A stretch of 64,000 nucleotides of DNA from Notospermus geniculatus (taxonomy: Eukaryota > Nemertea > Pilidiophora > Heteronemertea > Lineidae), in assembly GCA_002633025.1 (NCBI GenBank), contig NMRB01000944.1, positions 98,852-162,851 on the forward strand. Reading direction: 5' to 3'. A model generated the notes under the pieces. That model was not told the origin of the DNA. It did not search any database and worked only from the letters and a program-made list of their open reading frames with translations. This document shows positions 45,281 to 58,620 of the stretch, piece after piece. Position 1 is the stretch's first letter; every line of letters begins with the position of its first letter. The translations under genes and the position numbers were made by a program.

Positions 45281-46220
45281 ATGTACAGTCATTGATATAA
45301 GTTTATCTACACCTACTACCTTGAATATTTCAAATACTACTATGCCAATTTTAACACGGTTTGTACCACATGAAAGTATATAACCTTGGTCATATTTCTG
45401 CATCAAAATTTTGGAAATTTGGAAATATCATAATTATGTAATAGCTCATTAGAAAACCCCCTAAAAAATCAACATTTTTATTATGGAATTTTTTGTTTGA
45501 CTTTTGTTGCAGTTTTGATAGAATGGAATTTTCTAAGGATTTTGGGCTTTGTTTCATCAAAATATCTCAAGTGGTTGCTGAGATATTTGAGATTATCAAA
45601 ATTTTGATAGTTTGAGATTTTCGTTTTTTCAGGAAATTTTGATGTCATTAGTTAAAGCTAACCTCAAAATATGGGCTTACAAAATTTTGGAACTTTTTGC
45701 TTTAACTGGGCCGAGATATTCATATTTTCAGAATATCAAAATGTTGATATGCTAAATAAACTCTTTAACTTAAGACAGCTGTAACTTCCAACCAGTTTAC
45801 GCTGAAAGTTCCAAAAACTTCATTCTCCTACGTTTCTAGGTGAGCTCTGTCTACTAATATCAAAATTTGTTGAAAAATTGGAAATTCTCAAAATATCGAA
45901 ATTTTGATAATCTCAAATATCTCAGCAACCACTCAAGATATTTTGACGAAACAAAGCTCAAAATCCTTAGAAACTTCCACTCTATCAACCCTGTAACAAA
46001 AGTCACAAAAAAATTCCATAATAAAAATGTTGATTTTTAGGGGTTTTTCTAATGAGGTATTACATAATTATGATATTTCCAAATTTCCAAAAGTTTGATG
46101 CAGAAATATGACCAAGGTTATATACTTTCATGTGGTACAAACCGTGTTAAAATTGGCCCAGTAGTATTTGAAATATTCAAGGTAGTAGGTGTAGACAAAC
46201 TTATATCAATGACTGTACAT
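45281..46220. mobile_element. 940-bp foldback (palindromic) element
   Basis: The two halves are inverted copies centred near 45750. The outermost 330 bp of each arm match at roughly 94% by eye, starting ATGTACAGTCATTGATATAA on both sides. The inner parts are AT-rich and much more diverged (for example TTTTTGGAACTTTCAGC-like segments in both). Each arm carries the same open frame (YDQGYILSCGTNRVKIG...), on the minus strand at left and the plus strand at right, differing by one isoleucine/proline change. I do not recognise it as a protein. No target duplication is apparent. Confidence 0.85.
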
Positions 46221-47395
46221 GGCCGCCAAGGGCGCCCCAAAACAGTCAAAGAATGGCTGAATGCTCATGAGAAAATACATACATGTATGTGTCCTCTCAG
46301 TCCTATCTATCAACATAGTTCTCTAACCACAGGCGTAAAGTGTGCTAATCACCAAAGATCAAAGATAATAATTACTATCTGTTCCTTAATGATCGATATG
46401 TATGTCGAAACAAGAAACAGTCATTAGCGAATGAAAGCTCTTTCGTTCCTTTCACTACTAGCTTGGTATATGGGGGGGGGGACTCAAAGCCCGAAGGGAC
46501 TAACTTACACCCGTCATTAGGCCCTGTATTCGTACCGTATAACCATTATTGTCATCTCATTTCAGAAATGGTGCATTTTATGCTTGATGTAGCAATATCA
46601 ATACCGATGCCTAGGCCTATTCATAATTGTGTCGGTATGGTAAATGCCATCGGGTACATAACTTTGATACGAGCTGATGTTCCTTTTTGGCAAATAACAA
46701 CTCGCCGTGAGAAGCTGTTGCTCATCAGAGTGTCGCGAAAATGTCATATGAAAAAATAAACAATGGAGTCAATGGAAATTACCATAATAAGTAGGGCAAC
46801 AGGTGTCAGAAGGTAAAAAAATTGAAGACAGTGTGGACCTATCTGCATTCATGAGGAAGAACAATATTTTTGAGTAATAAGATGCATTTCCTTATAAAAC
46901 AGTGATTTCAATGGACGAACGTTAGTTCTTTCTATCTGACCACTGGGTGTTGCACCAAGGGTGCGACGAAGTCCCAGTTCTCTGTTCGGTACCAACAAGT
47001 AATTTCTGAGTTTTATCTCTCGTATTATCTGCTGTACGGAACGAGATTTAATTTAATTAGCATACCATCATTATCGTTCATTTCTTTGGAAAAGTTGCAG
47101 TGAATTAATTAGGAAGTTGTGATGACCAGCTTGCATGACATAAGGCATACTGGTTAATCCATTCAACACCTCACGCCATGATTATTCCCCGGCCTATATC
47201 TATCCTAAATAAAACATCACTTTCGTACGAAAGTTGATTAATTTTTTCACGAGTTGAATATCATAACAGGTTTGGCACCTACGCCATTCCTATGGTCAAT
47301 GTACCTTCCCTGGGATTGTCTTCAGGCCATAACCAGTCGTATCGACGAATATGGTATACCTCAAACTGGATTTAACCATTGAAGCGGTACTCCGT
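46221..47395. other. Intergenic, nothing recognised
   Basis: Contains a G-run near 46471-46481 and short open frames without domains. Confidence 0.45.
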
Positions 47396-47823
47396 CCAAT
47401 CTCGTGCCCAGAGATTCGTTACGCTCGCGCCGAGGTTGAAGGTCGCTACACTATTCTCTGGATGGAGACGGCTGGCCATTTCACGCCTTACGTGTGATTT
47501 GTGGCATCGTGCAATTTTAGACCGAATTTTAACCGCAGATGCATTTAAATAACTTGAGTAGAAAATGTTATACACAAAAATGTCCTTAGGAAGGTTTTTA
47601 TGAGGGATCTGTTGTATTTATTGAGGAAAACCCACAGCACTACATGTACTTGGCGCACCATATAAACTTGGAGTGAAACGGTCAAAAATTAGTATATATT
47701 CATGCGCCGTGTATAACACACGTGCCTTGGAAACCCTGAAGTAGTCCGTAGCCGTCTCCAGAGATTAGTGGAGCGACCTTCAACCTCGGCGCGAGCGTAA
47801 CGAATCTCTGGGTACGAGATTGG
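47396..47823. mobile_element. 428-bp TIR element with CCAATCTCGT termini
   Basis: The ends CCAATCTCGTGCCCAGAGAT and, reversed, CCAATCTCGTACCCAGAGAT continue through TCGTTACGCTCGCGCCGAGG and TTGAAGGTCGCT, giving TIRs of about 80 bp that reach GGAGACGGCT. The flanks TACTCCGT (47388-47395) and TACTCGGT (47824-47831) form an 8-bp duplication with one mismatch. The interior of about 250 bp is non-coding. Confidence 0.85.
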
Positions 47824-50758
47824 TACTCGGTCTAGAGCTGGTCATCCTATGAACAGAAGTCCCAGTCTCAGAACAAAACTGGCCTGAACGGCATTTCACC
47901 ATCCGACAGTCGTTGAGAGTGCACACTCCCTCAGTTTACCGTGTCAAAACTTGTCGCACATGCGGCACGACTGTGGCTGGCATGACTGAGGCATGGCTGG
48001 CATGACTGGGGCATGGCAAGTGGTTTTTAGAGCTTTTGGGTCCGACTGGATGTGGAGGTAGACATCAAAACGTAACTGCCTTCCTCTTGACTGCCAAGTC
48101 CATGTTACAACGGAATGACCATCAGAGCAGGGCATAATTCTATTTCTACGTTCCGAGAGACCATCCTCGGCACCCATTGCTGACAGAACCTGTTGCGATG
48201 GAATTAGATTAACGCCCAGAATGCAAATGATCTTGTTAGCCATTTATTGACCGCCAACCCACGGAAAAATTATGCCATAGTTGTGCCATGAATACAAATT
48301 TTGTCTCCCACCATGTCGAATAAATGAGAAACCATTGAATAGTAATTTATGGAGAGCAACAGATTGGCCTGTAATTTCCCTTGGCGTAACTCAAGTGCTA
48401 CACCTCATTTTAAAATTCCTCCCCTTGCCAATTAAACATTGGTGAACAACTCCAGCCAATAGTAGTACACCTTTCGTGGCTGTCTTATTATACCTTGTGG
48501 AATGATCTCATATCATACTTGCTGAATTAAGGAGAATTTTAATAACAAACCTGTTTTCATCTATTGAGTTATAAACAATGCAGCAGTAAGTTTAACAAGA
48601 TTTGAGGGCAGTTTAACTTGATGCCCGAGTTACGTATGAAATAACTGGGTGTCATCATAACATGGCTGCCATTGTCCATGACTTCTGGTAAAGCTGTGTT
48701 GAAGTTTGTTGAACTTGTATTGCCAGGAATTGGAGTTGATCTGGTAGGGTGACTGCCTCGTGTGTACATTTACAGGAACACAGGCATGCATGCTGAGCTG
48801 GATGACAGGCAAACCATCAATCCCATCTTGAAGATCAAGAGGAGGACAACCAAGATATGCCGCTTTAAAAATTGGAAGAGAAAAAAATTCTATGTGCAAA
48901 GTAGCATCTATTAAGAGCGACAACTATTTTGCTTTCTCATCCAAAGATGAGGCTGAGACTTATTAGAGCAATATGATTCCTGCATCTCATGTTTCATATG
49001 AATCCTGGCCAGGATTGTGAAGGGCCGACGTTCCCCAGCTACAAGTGGAATTCCCATGTACTCAAGAAGCTAAACGTGATTCACCACTTCTTAAGCAAAT
49101 ACAAGTAATGACAATAAAGGGACCAAAACACGTCCAACCGCCACATTCCTCCATTGCACTTGACTGGCAAGGAGTAACAAGTTGTCTTTAGACGATCTTT
49201 TCCGATGTAAAAGTATCCACATTGGTGTAAAATTATCCACTTGAGGGGCGTTCAGCACTAATGAAAGTCACTCAAGCTCTTGGCCCACTTACACAGCCTG
49301 TGAGTTTCTCGCCATCCAAGCCTTTATTTCCATGAGTATGTAGTTCAGAGGTTCTCCATTAACTCACGATTAGCATCGCAATGAGTCATGGACTGGACGC
49401 TGCCATCCGGGGTTTCCTTCTCTATGCCCTTATTATCAAGTTGAACATCAACGGAGATTCTTTCAAAAAGAACGTCTCAACTCGATTAACTTCACGACTC
49501 CTTGGGCAAAAACAAATCGTCCCCTTTGATTTCCATTGATGGGTCTTCACATATTGTAGGTTGCGGACTGACACCCCTGAATAACCTTACTTTCACTAAA
49601 AGACAAGCTTTGGTTTTCTATCTGTTGACTTCCGTGTAGGCTAGCACTTGCCATTTTTTTCTTCCCAATCAGATGGCCTCTGACTTTGAGGGAAATTCTT
49701 GTTTTAGCTTCTGGCACTTTGTGGTCACCAAGAATTTTTCATTTGGGGGTATTCTGATTTATCTAGCAATGACCTATTTAGACTAATCCCATGCCCTCTC
49801 GTAGAGCTCCGCTTTCCGTAAGTGGTGTGACGTCATGTGCTGGCGACCTAATACGTATAGCCAATCGTTGCAAGGGCAGGGGACCAGTCTATGACCTGTT
49901 GTCATATTTGGTGCACGCGAAATGTTGTTTGCCGCACGGAAACCGAGACAAACTGCGGAACAATGTCGGTTTTGGCGAGAAAAAAGCAAACAGTACAGCT
50001 AGTGAGTGAGGTGGCGACGCTAGGATAGTGTACACACTCAGGTTAGTGATGAGTCAGTCAAGTATAATTCCTCCAAGCGTTGACAGAGGAGGTTTTATTC
50101 GGTACGGTGAAACTTAAATGCCAATTTATTCGGTACGGTGAAACTTAAATGCCCCAACAGAGTTGACCTTTCCAAGATATCTAGCCGATACCACAGAGCA
50201 ATTAAACTGCTACCGCACAGAAAACCATTCGTTACCGTTAGTGGCTGCGGAGCTAATGAACCAGGAGTGTGGTAAGACAATGAAAAAGAGTGAGAAAGTG
50301 GTGAAGATTGCCTCATCCATAACTGGGCCTGTCTGGTTTAATCAAGACATTGAACAATCTGTTAGTCCACAAGGAGTGCAACCTAATTGCTTTCTCATGC
50401 ACTGCATCCAGCTCAGCTGGTTGAAGATGGTGCGTTGTATACCAGCATCATTTAAACTCCTCATTAGTATTTTTTTCATGAAATTGGTGTGCCTTGTTTA
50501 GCATTCTTCCTTACATCGTCAGCAGTTTTGCTCGGAATCGGCATCAGGACTTGACAACGCTGGTGACCTCTCAACACTGAAGAGATCGCTAGTCGTGGTA
50601 GAGGTATGAGCCTTGTATACATAAAACAGGGTTTCAACGAAGAGGTGTGTCTGTCAACGCGTTTTTGTACTGCTCAGTAATGTCATCTTGACATGGACTG
50701 GTCTCTGCAGTTTATACCCCGATTCCAGATAATCCCACGTGATCTACAAGGTAATGGG
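47824..50758. other. Intergenic, no recognised gene
   Basis: A two-copy 20-bp repeat (TGGCTGGCATGACTGAGGCA) lies at 47974-48013. No domain-bearing open frame was seen. Confidence 0.45.
50095..50153. repeat. 31-bp direct duplication
   Basis: TTATTCGGTACGGTGAAACT and the following TAAATGCC occur at 50095-50122 and again at 50126-50153, identical across 28 bp. Confidence 0.95.
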
Positions 50759-51264
50759 CCCTCCCACCAGGGTAACAGCCACTGTAGTAATGGTTCTGAA
50801 TTAGATAGTTTGACCCTAATAATTGGACAAAGTGTGTAGTAATTAGGTGAAGAATCGCAAAGGGACTTGCCATTGAAAGCAATTGAGTCTATTAAATTGA
50901 ATGGTCCTATCGCATCGATCATTAAGTGACATTCTTATCAAAATGTCATTTTGTGATATTATACTTACAGTTATTGGTAATGAGATTTAGGAAAGTTGGA
51001 TTTCCTTTGAGAGAAATGATACAATGAATCACGCTATCTGTGTTATATGTTGTGTTTCTTATGCTGCTGTTTTCACCCCAGATGTTAAAGAGAAATGGCT
51101 AAGCTTACTCTGGGGATGGGGAGAGCCCCCAAGGTCACAACAAGTAATACCAGAGTCGACCTCGGAATGTATCTTTCACGTTCAATTTCACCACATCACT
51201 ATCCAACTGAAATCAAGAGTGACAAACGTTGCTACAGATCAAATTAAAACACAATTGAAATACC
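50759..51264. repeat. Tandem duplication 2, copy 1 (506 bp)
   Basis: The block from CCCTCCCACCAGGG to AATTGAAATACC is repeated, at the same 506-bp length, immediately after a single N at 51265. Differences are scattered point changes only. An open frame (51024 onward, MNHAIC...) is present in both copies. Five of the six differences seen in it change an amino acid, so it looks non-coding. Confidence 0.97.
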
Positions 51265-51265
51265 N

Positions 51266-51771
51266 CCCTCCCACCAGGGTAACTGCCACTGTAGTAATGG
51301 TTCTGAATTAGATAGTTTGGCCCTAATAATTGGACAAAGTGTGTAGTAATTAGGTGAAGAATCGCAAAGGGACTTGCCATTGAAAGCAATTGAGTCTATT
51401 AAATTGAATGGCCCTATCGCATCGATCATTAAGTGACATTCTTATCAAAATGTCATTTTGTGATATTATACTTACAGTTATTGGTAATGAGATTTAGAAA
51501 AGTTGGATTTCCTTTGAGAGAAATGATACAATGAATCACGCTATCTGTGTTACATGTTGTGTTTCTTATGCTGCCGTTTTCACCCCATACGTTGAAGAGA
51601 AATGGCTAAGCTTACTCTGGGGATGGGGAGAGCCCCCAAGGTCACAACAAGTAATATCAGAGTCGACCTCGGAATGTATCTTTCAGGTTCAATTTCACCA
51701 CATCACTATCCAACTGAAATCAAGAGTGACAAACGTTGCTACAGATCAAATTAAAACACAATTGAAATACC
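51266..51771. repeat. Tandem duplication 2, copy 2 (506 bp)
   Basis: This is the second copy, beginning directly after the N at 51265. It continues into unique sequence after AATTGAAATACC. Confidence 0.97.
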
Positions 51772-54700
51772 AGTCATCTATTCCAGCTTTGCCGATCCAT
51801 GACTAACAGACCACAAAAGCCCTGAAGATGTATCAAAGCTAAAATACAATCGATAGCAATCCTGTGTAAATCCTACTGATACACGAGATCACTTTCCTTA
51901 ATTACCACTAACTAATGGTCATCATCAAGGAATGGTCTGCAGATCACAAAGTTCCCACTGGACAATGGACAAGTGCATTTCCCGAGAGCAAGGATGTGTC
52001 ACCACCCTGGTAAAATCTCTGGATGATCCTGGCTTATCTCTGACAAATGGAATCCCATGCTCTGACCACAAAGCAACAATGCATCAGGCTGCAGCAAATC
52101 TGATGTGAGGGCAGTTAACGATGGTCAATATCCATCAAGAGGCAATGTAATTTCCTCCTTCTGAAAGAGAGGGGTGCAGTAACCAAGGAATCTGGTCATT
52201 ACTAAGAGAAGCTCGGAGATACCATTGATTGGGAACTAACGTTAAAATCATCTAAAAGGACATTAACAGGAAAACTGATGTCAAAGTAGCAATTGTCTGG
52301 CTGCGGTAGTCAGAAATTGCCGATTTTTGGTTCCACACTGTATTTGTAGATTACACCAAATCGTACCAAAGCCTGATCGATATCACTCGATCGAAAAGTC
52401 ATGTGTCTTGCAATCAGATATTTCTATGACTTTACTAAAATGAACAACAATCTAACCTTGAAATTACCCAAGTTATTAGGCTGTTATTTATGTTAAAGTG
52501 GAGCGATTACTTAGAGTTTAGATCAGATAGCATGATGGTGATTCTGAAATATGGTTCAGGTTTAGTTGACACGGGATAGATGCACATGTTCAATACTGAT
52601 TGTACCTGATATCGCAGCTAACTAAAGACGAATCGAAATCTTTGAGTCTGTGATCCACACAGAAAATAGACTATTAAATGTGTCTGGGGGGTTTCTAATG
52701 GTTTTTAATTAGCCGGGCTGTCAGAATGCTGCCTGGTTGGGTACTGGTGGCTTCAAGGATTATTGGCCGATTTCACTGCTATGGTGAAGTAATGATACCT
52801 TATCCAGCTTCATTGCCTCCGAAAGACTTGTAATTGCCTGGCCTAGGAGAGATCACAGCATCGATCACATGAAATAGGGGAATGCAGCAGAATTTCACTT
52901 GAGGATTTGAATGGTGGACGAATGATGTCAGAGAGAAGTGGCAGGGGATGATTGATGAGTTAGCAACAGGGTGAAGTGTCTTTAGAAGATGTCATGTAGA
53001 CATGATCGGGCATATTCTTGTAAAGATACCAAACACACGGTGAACCAACTTCTTTTAATCTCTGTGGCTTTCAGTCAACATGCGGTTTCCGGTGAAAATA
53101 AAGAGGACATCCCAATATCACGGTTGGAACCGAATTACATGTAACAGCCTGGCATACAGCGTCAAGGCGTCAGCGATGACGGCAAGTCTCATGCAATAGG
53201 CCTACATGTAGGCCTATACTGGAAGAACTCAGAGCTCACTTTTACTACCTGTAACCGATCAGAAACAGAAAATTTGAACATTTTCTGTGGATTGCAGCCT
53301 ACGTCGTCGTCAACACAGCTTTTAGCAAGATTTTTAAATAAAAGTTCATCATGGCGCAGTTGGTTGACTGATGTCACACTGCAGATTGCAGCTAGCTCAA
53401 CCTCATATTGTGAGCAGATACCGGGAGACTCGAACTGCTTCTTCAAACGATGCACCAAACCAGACACAATAATGGCAACAAAGAAAGTCCCTTAATAAGA
53501 ATGTGCACCTGATTCAAACGACAATATTGGTCAACTCTACCGACCTGTAAGCTGTCATCATTCTTTTACACGAGTCGAAAAAATAAAAAAGCAAATCAAC
53601 CAATCTCGTCAATTAAGAATGTTAGTTACTGGAGCCCGCTTATGAAAACGTAGGAAAACGTGGAAGAATATTCTGAATCCTGCCATCAACTAACTCTCAC
53701 GTTATAGGTAGCTCTATTGATAGAGCAATCGAGGCGAATACCCTGGCAGTAAACGATTGTAGCGTTCAGGATTACAAACCCATTTAACGGAGCGATGACG
53801 AAGTGAAGAGGTTCCGATCTTTGCCTAAGCCATCGCTTGCCATTAACAGATGTTGTCAACAAGTGCATGAAAAGCTTCCACGTACTTGAGGAATTATCAC
53901 TGACAGAGGGATGAGGCATAACGATCATAGCTCAAGATTTTAAAAAGTTTCTTTTGTGATCATGTCAATGTTTAGAGTGCTGCAGGAAGAACGATTGAGC
54001 TCTGCCGTATCAAGTCACTTAAGATTGCTCTCTGCTCTGAAGTTGGAACGAGTAGAACAATCGAATCATATTGCAATATGGAGAAATCATCTTCTGCAAA
54101 GAAGACATGGAAGATATGATAAGCTTCAAGTTAACAATAGGCGTTCGCTCTAGAAATGACTTTGTGACACCCGCTAAGAACTTCTCCAATAATATCAGTT
54201 TTGCGAGACATTTCCTAAGCCAGCTGGTTTACCAGTCATTTCTATCTTTTGAGAGTAAGCTAGCGTGCTTTCAGGTGCGCTGTGATAAGGGAAGCGGCTG
54301 GCATCTCGAACTGCATTATGTCACCACACTTCAAACTTCGTTTCTGCTGTGATCACTGTTTAATCCTGTAGAACTGAGGTTCCATCAATTCACTGTCAAA
54401 CTTTTTAAACCATTGAACCCAAAAAGAACCGAACATTTTGCCTCGCAAGAACTGTTGAGTTCATTTCCAGTACAGTTCTAACGTTTCCCATACACGTACA
54501 GAAGTTGGCTGTGCGTTCATTTCAAATATTTGCTAATGGATACAAAGAATTATCAGGTGATTTACTCTGTCTGAAGGACCTTGTAATTGTTTCTAACTGA
54601 TACAGGTGCAGAAATGCACATTACAGCACGAAGCAGAAGTGCTTCAATCGTTTTAGTAGCTCTGCAGTTCTTTACTCTTGAAATTCCCAATGGAGAGGGT

Positions 54701-57700
54701 AAGGACAATTTTAATGCCTAATAGCCTTCCTCTTGAAACCAATTGAAATCTGTGTTATGAAGCCAGGTTTTCTCTCAGTTAATTGATTCAGGTGTCTATT
54801 TCACCAAACGATTTGCGTGATGCACACGGTTCGATATCAGCACACAATCACATGCACCGCACGATGGACGAATGCAACTTTTGTATCCATTATATTATGA
54901 TTCTGCACATTTTTGACGGGGACCTCCTGCCTTGTGATACATGGTCTCGTAGAAGTGCTGACAGAAACATGTCCTTTCCAGTCATGATGGTCAATAGTCC
55001 ATGGTCATTAAAACAATACAGAGACAGGTACAAACATGCTGGCCCTCTGTTGTCGACCACAGAAACCTTGCACACGGATGATAAGAATCGAGAGTATTTA
55101 GTTTTGTGGCCAAGATGTATGAAATGCTTCTGTGTTCCAACCATTTTGATTACAAACTGGTTCATCTCACGACATCGACGGCGTCTGCCTCTTCGTTCAG
55201 TTGACTGAGGATTCAAGGGATCTCCCAGCATCATGGGATCAGACGTCTAATAGCCTTCTTTAGCCTATCATAGCTGGGGATAACAGGATCAAGTGTGCAC
55301 TATTAGCTACTGTGGAGGACATCAACAAGGCGATGTGCTTTAATGTTTCAGTTTTTTATCACCAAGAGGATTCCATTAGTATTGCTGAGTGCTTTCAATA
55401 TTGTCTTCGATTGATATGAGCTCCAATCGAAGAGGAAGACAAACTACATGCCTAAGATTAGTGCGTTTTTTCGTCGACAGTCAACTGAAACCTCCAGTCT
55501 TCATTCTACAGTTCAAAGTATGTTTGAGAGAACATCAGACTCCATTTTTAAGCACACTGAAAGTAGCATTTAGACAAATGTAAACAATATCATCACTTCT
55601 GAAGACAAGAAGTCATAATTTGGCACACCAACTAACTCTTGCCGAATTCGATAAGGCCTGATAAGGGTACCGGTAAAAGCATCTTTTCCAGGACTGTGAA
55701 CAAAGACGTGGCACATGAAAGAGAGAGAGTTCTTCATGACAAACATCAACAAATTCGAATGCAGAATTCTTCAAAATACACCCCGGCCTCAATATAAAAA
55801 CCCAAATCGTTTCAGCAACACAGCATCAGACTTAGAGATTCTGAAATCAACAAGGTGTTAACATATACAAAAACCACTTTGTGAGCAACACTGCAGACAA
55901 TAGCAGAGTATCAAAAGGGGCTGACTTTTCTCTCAGCATGACTCACAGAGACAAAAACAGAGAAGGATGCTGCGCTCCAGACATTCTATCTGATATGATA
56001 TCGATGTATTCTGTAGAGAAAGCAAGACTGTCAACAGAGAAAAGTGAGAAAGTGCGAGAGGAACATCGCTGTCACAGTAGAATACACATGCAACGTTGTA
56101 CAAAAACCTCGGCCAACTCATAAACGGTCCTAATTAGTAATATCAACAGAAGAGAGGAAGAAATGAGTATGGTTGCAATAGGCTTGGGGGATAAAAGTCT
56201 TTGTCAATCCGATATCATCAAAAAGGAAATAAGAAGTTCGCCTAAAATCTGATTACAAAACCTTCTACAAAAACTTCTTCTCAGGCAGCAAGTAACGAAG
56301 ATGTCATAATGAGGAACCGGCAGAACTACTGCTCCTGTGAGGCGCAATGAGCGGGTATACATGTACCTTCTTTCGACGTTTCGGTCCGCGTTGCACTGCG
56401 TCAACGACGTCGTGACGCAACGACAGTGCGTTACTTTGCTCTGTTTGTGACGTCTGCGGTACAACCGCTCACAGCGCCGAACTGTCGGGATAAAAAGTCG
56501 TGCGGGTTGCCCGTTCTTACCATTAATGTTGGATGCATCGGATGAGTGATTAATACAAGCAAAGGAAGCAAAGAGTCCTGAAGACTTCCATCGCAGGATG
56601 ACTGTTGGCTTCAAGAAGCTATGACATATGATGATCAATCATATACTGGCAGCAAAAAACACTCGTATGACATGACAGGAGTAAACTGAATCATCAAAGG
56701 AATGACACATTCTTCAAGTAAACTACTGGAAATAGCTGAAGAGGACACTTAAAATTTTGATTTCATGATCTCAGTGGACATGTTGATTTTTGATGCGAGA
56801 TTTCAAACTTCATATTGGGATGATTACGTAGCACCCTGAGCTTAGAGCTACTTAGAAACAATCTGTTGAGTGAGTGATGTGTGACTCATTGTAAGTCGAG
56901 TTTATATCATGATGGGGATGTAAGACGTATTGGTGAAACGTCTGTCCCACACTTCATCTTTTATCCAGTTTTCTGAATATGCTAAAAGAGGCTCACACGT
57001 AGAATATCGTCTGAAAGCAGTTGTCTGGAATGGAGATATATTCAGGCATACAGTCAGGTATCTGATAAAACATTGATAGTGTTGGAGGGACTTCAACTTG
57101 ATATTCATGACGAGCTTCAACTCCATAACTAGTTGATTTGTCAATAACATTCATTTGACTATGTGTGGTTGTTGTACCTTTCCTTAACTTTTGTGACAAC
57201 TTTATCTACCACACTTTTTATGCAAACGAGCATTTGCTTCGATGTAACGTGTGCAGTTTATTTATGGAAACAAATACATTGTATTCACATAACGTGTATA
57301 CAGTATATTGCAAGGATACCAAGGGGTAAAAATATGGACTCTTTTAAATAGTTCATGTTTTTCTATCAGAATCTGCAGGATATCCAGGAAGTAAATTGTT
57401 AATGTGATCATTGTACTGTACGAGAAGAAGAGTTGCATGGTAATTGCTCGCCCTGTCCCTAGCAGAGCAATGAACATCACAATACAACATGCCATAGTAA
57501 GCTCCTTAATGTCAAACCCATTTGCCTCTCTTTCGCTGAGGAAATAAAAGCTCTGTATTGCGATGTGCGGATCGGATGTCAATAGCCCTTGACGGTGCTG
57601 ACGATGGCATCCATATCTCATAGCCAACAGGTAAATAGTGAAAGGAACATCAGATTGTTCCATTAGGCAGAGCAAAGATAGAAATCTGTTTTTGTCTTCG

Positions 57701-58498
57701 CTGACTTAAGGTTCTATTGTTTATCAAAGGAACCTATGACATTTTGTATGCAGTCTTGTACAATAAAAACCTATGTTGGTAATAGCATCAGAATTATGTC
57801 TAGAGACGGTGTTCACATTTTTTCAACTATTTAATTTTCTGTAGATGCAACCTTGTGTGATCCATGTCGTCTTTTTTTCGTGCCTGGCAAATAGGAAGCG
57901 CATGACATTTGATTATCATGGCAGCAAAATGAAGCAGTTATATCCGCGCCCTTATCCGTTATAGAGGAACAGACGAAGATGAACATGAATAGGAGAACGC
58001 TCCAAAACGAATGAGATGGTCCCCTTCATATGTTGCCATATAAACTCCTCCACCAGTTGAATATCAGCATCACCCCCTGCTGTGGAATAAAGCCTTTATT
58101 TAACTTTCATCCCATGCTCCAAATGTCATTAAATTCAAATCCTTGCATTAGTGCTGCAAGATTGCAGGCTCAATTTATTCATATATGGATGCATGTGGCA
58201 TGTATATAAAGTCATTTCACCCACCATTAAGGTAGCATGGATATTAAACCAGTGATTGATGGTGTAGCGTGGAGTGTACGACCCTGTTAGGAACGGATCA
58301 GTGAACAGAATTGGTAGAGACCAGATCTGAATGACTCTGTCGAAGGTTTTGTGCAGTTTAACTCTTCGATTGCTTTCTTGCCGAATCATATCTCAGCGGA
58401 GGCATCGGTCCTCTTATGCTAGCTGATCATTGTCAACATAAGCCTCTCTCCAACACGTGTGATCTTATCTGCCCTCTTCCATGCAGTGATGAATAGAA
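51772..58498. other. Intergenic, no recognised gene
   Basis: The longest open frames (54783-55208 on +, overlapped by 54890-55234 on -; 56204-56638 on -; 57262-57675 on -) show no domain I recognise. A perfect 22-bp palindrome, ATAGGCCTACATGTAGGCCTAT, lies at 53196-53217, and a CG-rich inverted repeat (TGCGTCA/TGACGCA around CGACGTCG) at 56397-56419. Confidence 0.45.
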
Positions 58499-58620
58499 GA
58501 CTTTACTGCCGTTAGAGGTCGCCTGCATGTTAGCGAGGCGTGCACTCCTTCTCTGTGACGTCAAATTTCGTGACGTTTTAGGACCGCTAACTAGTGGTGG
58601 CCTCTAACGGCAGGAAAGTC
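58499..58620. mobile_element. MITE with GACTTTCCTGCCGTTAGAGG termini
   Basis: The left end GACTTTACTGCCGTTAGAGG and the right end, reversed, GACTTTCCTGCCGTTAGAGG differ at one base, and the similarity continues into CGCC/CACC. At 122 bp with no coding capacity, it holds one TGACGTCA in its middle. No target duplication is evident. Confidence 0.85.

Noticed and set aside
54783-55234. Overlapping 141-codon (+) and 114-codon (-) open frames
   Set aside because: No family features in either; opposing long frames suggest a local low stop-codon density only.
57262-57675. 137-codon minus-strand frame with hydrophobic stretches
   Set aside because: It resembles a membrane segment loosely but has no recognisable family pattern or exon borders.
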